Shown here: piece by piece, positions 59,050-64,000 of the stretch
How the letters are laid out: the number at the start of each line of letters is the position of its first letter
Numbering within the stretch: the first letter of the stretch is position 1
Assembly: GCA_030490835.1 (NCBI GenBank)
Contig: CM059971.1
Coordinates: 43,758,012-43,822,011, forward strand
Direction of reading: 5' to 3'
DNA: 64,000 bases
DNA from: Annona cherimola
Lineage: Eukaryota; Streptophyta; Magnoliopsida; Magnoliales; Annonaceae
Notes under the pieces: model-generated
The model's database searches: none
Seen by the model: only the letters and a program-made list of their open reading frames with translations
Told to the model about the DNA's origin: nothing
Program-made: the position numbers and the translations under genes

Positions 59050-59345
59050 AGTCGAGTGTTGAGTCGACTTAGCCTTCAACTTCACTCAAGTCTGGCATAG
59101 AGTCGACTTGTTATGCTACTTAGCTCTTCAAGGTCTGCACTGTCAGTCTGAAGTCGAAGCTAGAGTCGACTTGGTCTGCGACTTCTCCCAAGTCGCATGT
59201 GGAGTCGACTCTATGTGCGACTTCGGCAGCTTTGCTCCCCAATTTCAACGCTGGACAAAAAAATGGGCTTTGAAGTCGCTGCTGGAGTAGACTTGGCCTA
59301 CGACTTCGCCTAAGTCGATGTCTGAGTCGACTTGAGGATCGACTT
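59050..59345 (-). repeat. Second hairpin-unit array in the LTR of copia C
   Basis: GAGTCGACTTGG and TGCGACTTC / AAGTCGCA pairs. It corresponds to array 1 of element A (33098-33417). Confidence 0.8.
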
Positions 59346-61091
59346 GATCTGCTATGCTTTTATGTATTTCATATTTATAACCTTAAACATTGTACAAAAT
59401 ATATTACTAGCTAAAACTAACTCAAATTGAGTTGTTAATCATCAAAACCTATGCTTTGGGTATTTTGCATTTGATTTTAACAATTGTTTCAAACAAGCTC
59501 CCCCTTTTTGATGATTGACAAAACTAATTTGAGTTTATACCTTTCAATATGTCATATTATCCTGTTTTGACATTTTTAGGACAATTACAAGTCATTTGCC
59601 TTTTGAACTGAGTGAAATTGTCATGCATATTTCTTTTTCAACATTTGCATGTCTTGTTTTCAATAATCACAAGTTGAATATTATTTAAACAATCATTCAA
59701 CCAACCATTTCAAAACAGAACATTAGTGATCAGAGCAAAACTGTGAAACCCCGAATTTTAAGCTTAATAAATATAGCTTGAAATCGTCTAAGGATAAAAT
59801 TGAAAATCTCATAAAATGAAGGGCTCAAGTGTAACCCATATGGGAAATGAAAATTAGTGAAAAATGATTAAGCGAAGTGGGATTAGCAATAATCACAAAA
59901 AGACCAAATTGCAATTTTACAAAAGTGAGATTAAATTATAAATTTAGAAAGGATGATTGATTGGTAATTTTGACAAGAGTGGAGACAAAAAGGGGACTTA
60001 ATGGGAATTTACAAAGGTTATATTTGGAATTTATAAGAAAATGGAGGGTAATTTATGATCCCACAAAGATTAGTTATGAAAATGAATTTTTACTAATATT
60101 TCGGGAAGGAATTTCAAATTTCTGAACTATACTGAGCATACTGTTTAAATTTACGGACCTTATGAAAAAATAAAAATAAATGGAAAATTTTTGGCTTATT
60201 AGGGGCTCTAATTAAGGGCTTATATTCATCACCACTGTTTTCATTAGATCTAAGCATGCATAACTCATAATCATATAAAAATTTAATAGAAAGTACTAAA
60301 TTATGTGCTCTCTAATATAGACGGATCAGATTATGAAATATAGTTGATTAAATTACCTAACTTGAGTGCATCAGAAAGCGTGCCAAAGACAAACTTACGT
60401 AAAGATGCATGTACGCTGATATTTTGTTTTTTTATATCATTACTTAGTTAATTAATATCTTAATGTATATAAGGCCATTTGAGATGAAACTTTTGCAGCA
60501 AGCCTATTTTAATATACCCTACATAATGAATGGATTAAATTTTGAAAAACATGTCTACAAGTTTTTAAAATGAAATTTTATGCCAAAATATGATTTTAAT
60601 TAAACTAAAATATGTACTTTGCTCCAATTGAGGTGAAATTTTACGGGTAAGCCTATTTTAATATGCCCAATTTAACAAAGGAATGAAATTTTGGAAAACA
60701 TGTCTTCAAAATTTTTAAAAAAGAGATTTTTATCCAAATATGAATTAGTTACTTAAAATAAAATAGAATTTTTTTTTCAAAATTCTAAACGGTACATTTT
60801 GTGAGCAATTGTATATATATTAATAAGAAAAAATTTCATAATATATAAGTGTGAATATAGGAAGTTATGAATTAATTTATTAATGTTAAAATCAACCTTT
60901 TAAAAAAAATATGCATGGCAAATCACGCTGGCAACATAGATGAAACGCTGGCAGCTGGAAATGGACGATGCAAATACGTGGACCGTTACATGCACTGCAA
61001 TAAAGTAAAAATTTTTTTTTACAGCAACATGGTGAACGGTGGACTTGGGTTAATCAAGAGGTTAACCATGGTCACACCGTCAATCACATAG

Positions 61092-61098
61092 TATAAAT
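61092..61098 (+). promoter_or_regulatory. TATA box (TATAAAT) in LTR F
   Basis: CATAGTATAAATAGGGGGAG is a strong plant TATA context. It precedes a CAGCAGCAGCAG run and a possible donor CAG|GTTTTATT. Confidence 0.65.
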
Positions 61099-63315
61099 AG
61101 GGGGAGGGTCAGATGACAATTGCTGGACGATTAATAGGAGTGGACAGCAGCAGCAGCATCAGGTTTTATTTATTTATATTATTTATCATACTTCGGATTT
61201 TGATTATGCCTGGAACGAATATGTAAACCACCATCTGATTTTCTTAGCCTGTTGATCATTAATAAAATTCTGGATGCATGCTTTAGCAAAAAGGTTTTTC
61301 ATGATTTTGGATACCGTTAAATTTATAGGCATATGATTATAGATGTATATATAGCATCCAAACAGATTTTTCTTTTACATTAGTTATTCGGTTCTGATTT
61401 CATGTAATTAAGTTAAGAAATTGTAAGACTGATTTTTTATTTTTAATTTGCTGAATATATACCATTCAGATATCATTCAGCAAAATTTGATATTTCAGTA
61501 TGATTTAATACTTTAATTATACCGTTAACTGATGATTTGACAAATCACATAAGATGAGAATTTCCTTCAGCTGCTTTCATCATTAAATTAACGGCTAAAC
61601 AAATTTTACTTTATGTTAAAATCATGTTTAATCTATGGCTGGAAAATGCTCGGTATAAGTAATGTTAAAGCAGATTTTTATTTCTTTATAATCATGTTTA
61701 AAACATGATTTATAAATAATGAAGCAATAGGTTAATCCTAATTGTTATTTCAAATCTAGAGGTTATGTAATATTAGAAACAAAAATATGAACGAGATAGT
61801 AAATGAATAAATTTTTCCATGAAAATTTGTGTACAAGATAATTACATGATGATTAAGGATGACCAAATTTCTAGCTAAAAATATTAATCTGATTGAAAAT
61901 TAAAAATCCGAGAAGATTAGCTTAAACAGGGTGAAACGGGTGACAGAATCAGCCCTAGTAAATGATTTTTAATAATTTTTTTAGATGGAGTTTTGATCTA
62001 AAATTTTGGTATGATATAAAATATATCATTAGTATCACTCGAATAAAATAAAATATGATTTTTGGATGATATAAGTATGGTTTAAAATTAACGTGATCAA
62101 GGCTGCTCCTAATTTCACAACACTGTCCAGCACAGTAAAAATGACAAAATAAATATATAATATTAATATTTCTTGATGAAATTTTTATGAGGGTTAATTA
62201 ATGTAGTTACTGATGTATTATAGAAATTTAAGATTTAAATACCTTGATTTGATTATAAATTAAGATTTAAAGAAATCCGTACGCCTGATTTCAGCAAATG
62301 TGGACAGTTTGAGAAATAATCAAAAAGAAATATGAAACCTAAGTGAAAATGATCGAAATTCATATATATGTTAGGTAAGAGTGTAATAAAGGATTAAGGA
62401 TAGCAAGGATGATTAATAATTGATGATATTATATGTATATAGAATTAATGGATAAATAAGAAGATGGAACATAGTGAAAATAAGAAAAGAAGGGTTATTT
62501 CGGAATTTAATCATAAGTTCCAGAAATTTTAAATGGAATTTATTTTCATTATAATGTGTAAACAAGGTTTACAAAAAAGGTACAAATTTATGATCACTAA
62601 GTAAGTGATTAAATACCTAAGATGTGATTTTAGAAAATATAGATGAGGGTAAAATGTAATATATAGGACTGTTTGAGGGAAATTACTAGAATTATAACAA
62701 GTTTAGACCCAAATTATAAGCCCTTACCCTTAAGCAAATATCTTGAGAGATTTTCTCAAATAATATGTCAATTATAAGAAATATATGCTAAGTATAAAAT
62801 GCGAAAATCCAAGATGTTGGATTTAGCTAAGTGTTACAAATCCTAAGTAGGATTTGGAAAATTAACCCTTAAATAATGATGTCAAAATAAATGGAATGGT
62901 TAGACCTTGAGACAAGTTCAACCAAATGAGGATAAAAGTGGTTGATATTAGCCAAATATGAAAATGTGGTTAGAAGATAATTATATTGAATTTATGGAAA
63001 AAGGAAGATAAACGGCTTATTTGAATTGGTGACATCAAATGACTTAGGAAGTTCATAAGCAATTGCCTTAAGAAATTGACTAAAGGAAAGAAAACAAGTG
63101 TTAAAGATGGAATCGATAAGTGAAAGATGGTAAACATAAGTGAATTGGAACAGGGTCATGACAATATTGAACTAAAGGTAGAAATGGGTCAAAGTTGATA
63201 TGAGACACACATGGGTTAGAAAACCTAAAGATAGATTCAGAGTTAATAGTAGAAATGTGCAAGCATGGGATATTATGTTTATATGAGAAAAAAATGGTCC
63301 TTTTCATTTGTATAG

Positions 63316-63360
63316 GAAAAGGAAAGAAAAAAGGTGGAAAGTACAAGTTGACTATCACAG
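63316..63360 (+). other. Exon-like 45-nt block in LTR F with splice consensus
   Basis: CATTTGTATAG precedes it and CACAG|GTAAGCAAG follows. It starts GAAAAGGAAAGAAAAAAGG, similar to the block in E. Confidence 0.55.
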
Positions 63361-63589
63361 GTAAGCAAGTTACATGCTTTCTAAAATATTTCTAAATGCT
63401 TGCAAATTGTTTGCTCACATGATTTATAAAATATATTTAAGGATGGTCATTCCTATAATGCTTTACATGAGATGATTGCTAACTACTTGTTAACTACTTT
63501 TATGAAAAGTTTATGATTTATAAATGTTATGTCAGCATGTGAATGTGAATGATCATGGTGCACGAGGATTAGGTTATGAGAGAGGTGTA

Positions 63590-63702
63590 ATTGGACCGGT
63601 TGTCCTCCTCTAGCGTGACCGAGTCGCTAATATAGGCTGTGGCCGGTGGCGACCTCCCTGAAATGGGAGCAAGATCAAGTAGTGGACGCCTAGCTAGCGA
63701 TC
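63590..63702 (+). other. GC-rich conserved LTR module (LTR F)
   Basis: TTGGACCGGTTGTCC, CCGAGTCGCTAATATAGGC, GGCCGGTGGCGACC, GAAATGGGAGC and GGACGCCTAGCTAGCG: the complement of the block order seen at 18470-18592 and 47471-47590. Confidence 0.65.
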
Positions 63703-64000
63703 CATTTGGAAAAATATCATGTATGCATTGAATGCATTTGCATTTTCATATTATGCACAAAAAGGAAATGGAAAATATTTACTTACAAAAGGAAAAGACT
63801 TGCTTACTGAGTATTAGTACTCATGTTTTATTTTCCAAAATTTAGTCAGGTAAATGGAGATGGCCCATGGAGAAGGACAGGTATAAAAAGAATGCCAAGA
63901 TGTTTGCATTCCTTTGCATGTGTGAAAAGAAGAAGATGAATTTATAGTATGATCAATGTTATGTTGAATGTTGATGAAAACAATTAAGTTGAGGTAGTAC

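Larger units (their letters stand above)
57775..59741 (-). mobile_element. Copia element C (same family as A), 3' LTR and 3' internal end
   Basis: LTR 57775-59495 (1721 bp; on the + strand TGTTGGTCCC...TTTCAAACA), then the polypurine complement GCTCCCCCTTTTTGATGATT and internal 3' sequence to 59741, where F interrupts it. It contains inverted hairpin arrays (58505-58800 and 59050-59345) and a TATA-like TATATATAG on the minus strand (about 58428-58437). It entered E at 57774/57775. The rest lies outside the window. Confidence 0.85.
59742..64000 (+). mobile_element. Tekay-like long LTR F, runs off the right edge
   Basis: Starts TGTGAAACCCCGAATTTT within the internal end of copia C. At least 4259 bp of LTR-like sequence follows with the layout of D and E: TATA box, leader, AT-rich middle, exon-like block, GC-rich module. 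The 3' LTR limit and any coding region lie beyond 64000. No ORF of note occurs. Confidence 0.75.

Noticed and set aside
59742..64000. Treating F as part of element E's own 5' LTR
   Set aside because: F reads in the + direction and starts TGTGAAACCCCG inside copia C, whereas E reads on the minus strand. Its sequence also differs from the LTR at 46807-50795.
1..64000. tRNA, rRNA or other classical RNA genes
   Set aside because: I found no cloverleaf-like or rRNA-like segment by eye. The only tRNA-related strings are the retrotransposon primer-binding sites.

Overview
The window is plant nuclear DNA: AT-rich, intron-containing and dominated by LTR retrotransposons of two plant lineages, Sirevirus-type Ty1/copia and Tekay/Del-type Ty3/gypsy chromovirus. 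The only host gene is the 3' half of a plastid starch-branching-enzyme-like gene of the SBE3/BE1 class on the + strand (10 exons between 2674 and 24662). All exons are open, all splice sites are GT-AG, and the gene ends in the family's usual C-terminus. I cannot name the species.

1-24662: the host gene. Its 5' end lies off the left edge. The intron 6188-24260 is about 18 kb and filled with transposons: two Tekay-like solo LTRs with perfect 5-bp target duplications (6367-8373, ATGGT; 18009-19848, ATATG), a 1.6-kb non-autonomous LTR element (10102-11738, CCAAG), a decayed Ty3/gypsy chromovirus (about 16825-23066) whose LTR is related to that small element, and several foldback or MITE-like elements.

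24663-27560: 3' flank with no recognisable gene, only old repeat debris.

27560-64000: one nest of retrotransposons. The order of insertion can be read from interrupted sequences and target duplications: an old minus-strand copia relic (G) was entered by a Tekay-like LTR (D). D was then entered separately by a solo LTR (29374-31056, TGAGG), by a copia solo LTR (B, ATTTG), and by a Tekay chromovirus (E, minus strand). B was entered by a complete copia element of its own family (A, 32971-43683, GAAAA). E was entered by another copia (C, minus), and C by a further Tekay-like LTR (F), which runs off the right edge. The deepest path, G-D-E-C-F, has five levels.

Element A carries gag, pol and a third ORF in the env position; all three are broken by a few mutations. 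Element E carries gag and a chromodomain-bearing pol, both heavily broken, plus two tandem 774-bp ORF copies ahead of gag. None of these elements looks able to move by itself. The least expected signals are: (i) arrays of 39-bp hairpin-forming units (AAGTCGCA...TGCGACTT around an AGTCGACT palindrome) upstream of the copia LTR promoter and again between pol and the third ORF; (ii) a 45-47-nt purine-rich exon-like block with conserved splice-site consensus inside three diverged Tekay-like LTRs; (iii) a GC-rich conserved module in the same LTR family; (iv) the duplicated leader ORF of element E.
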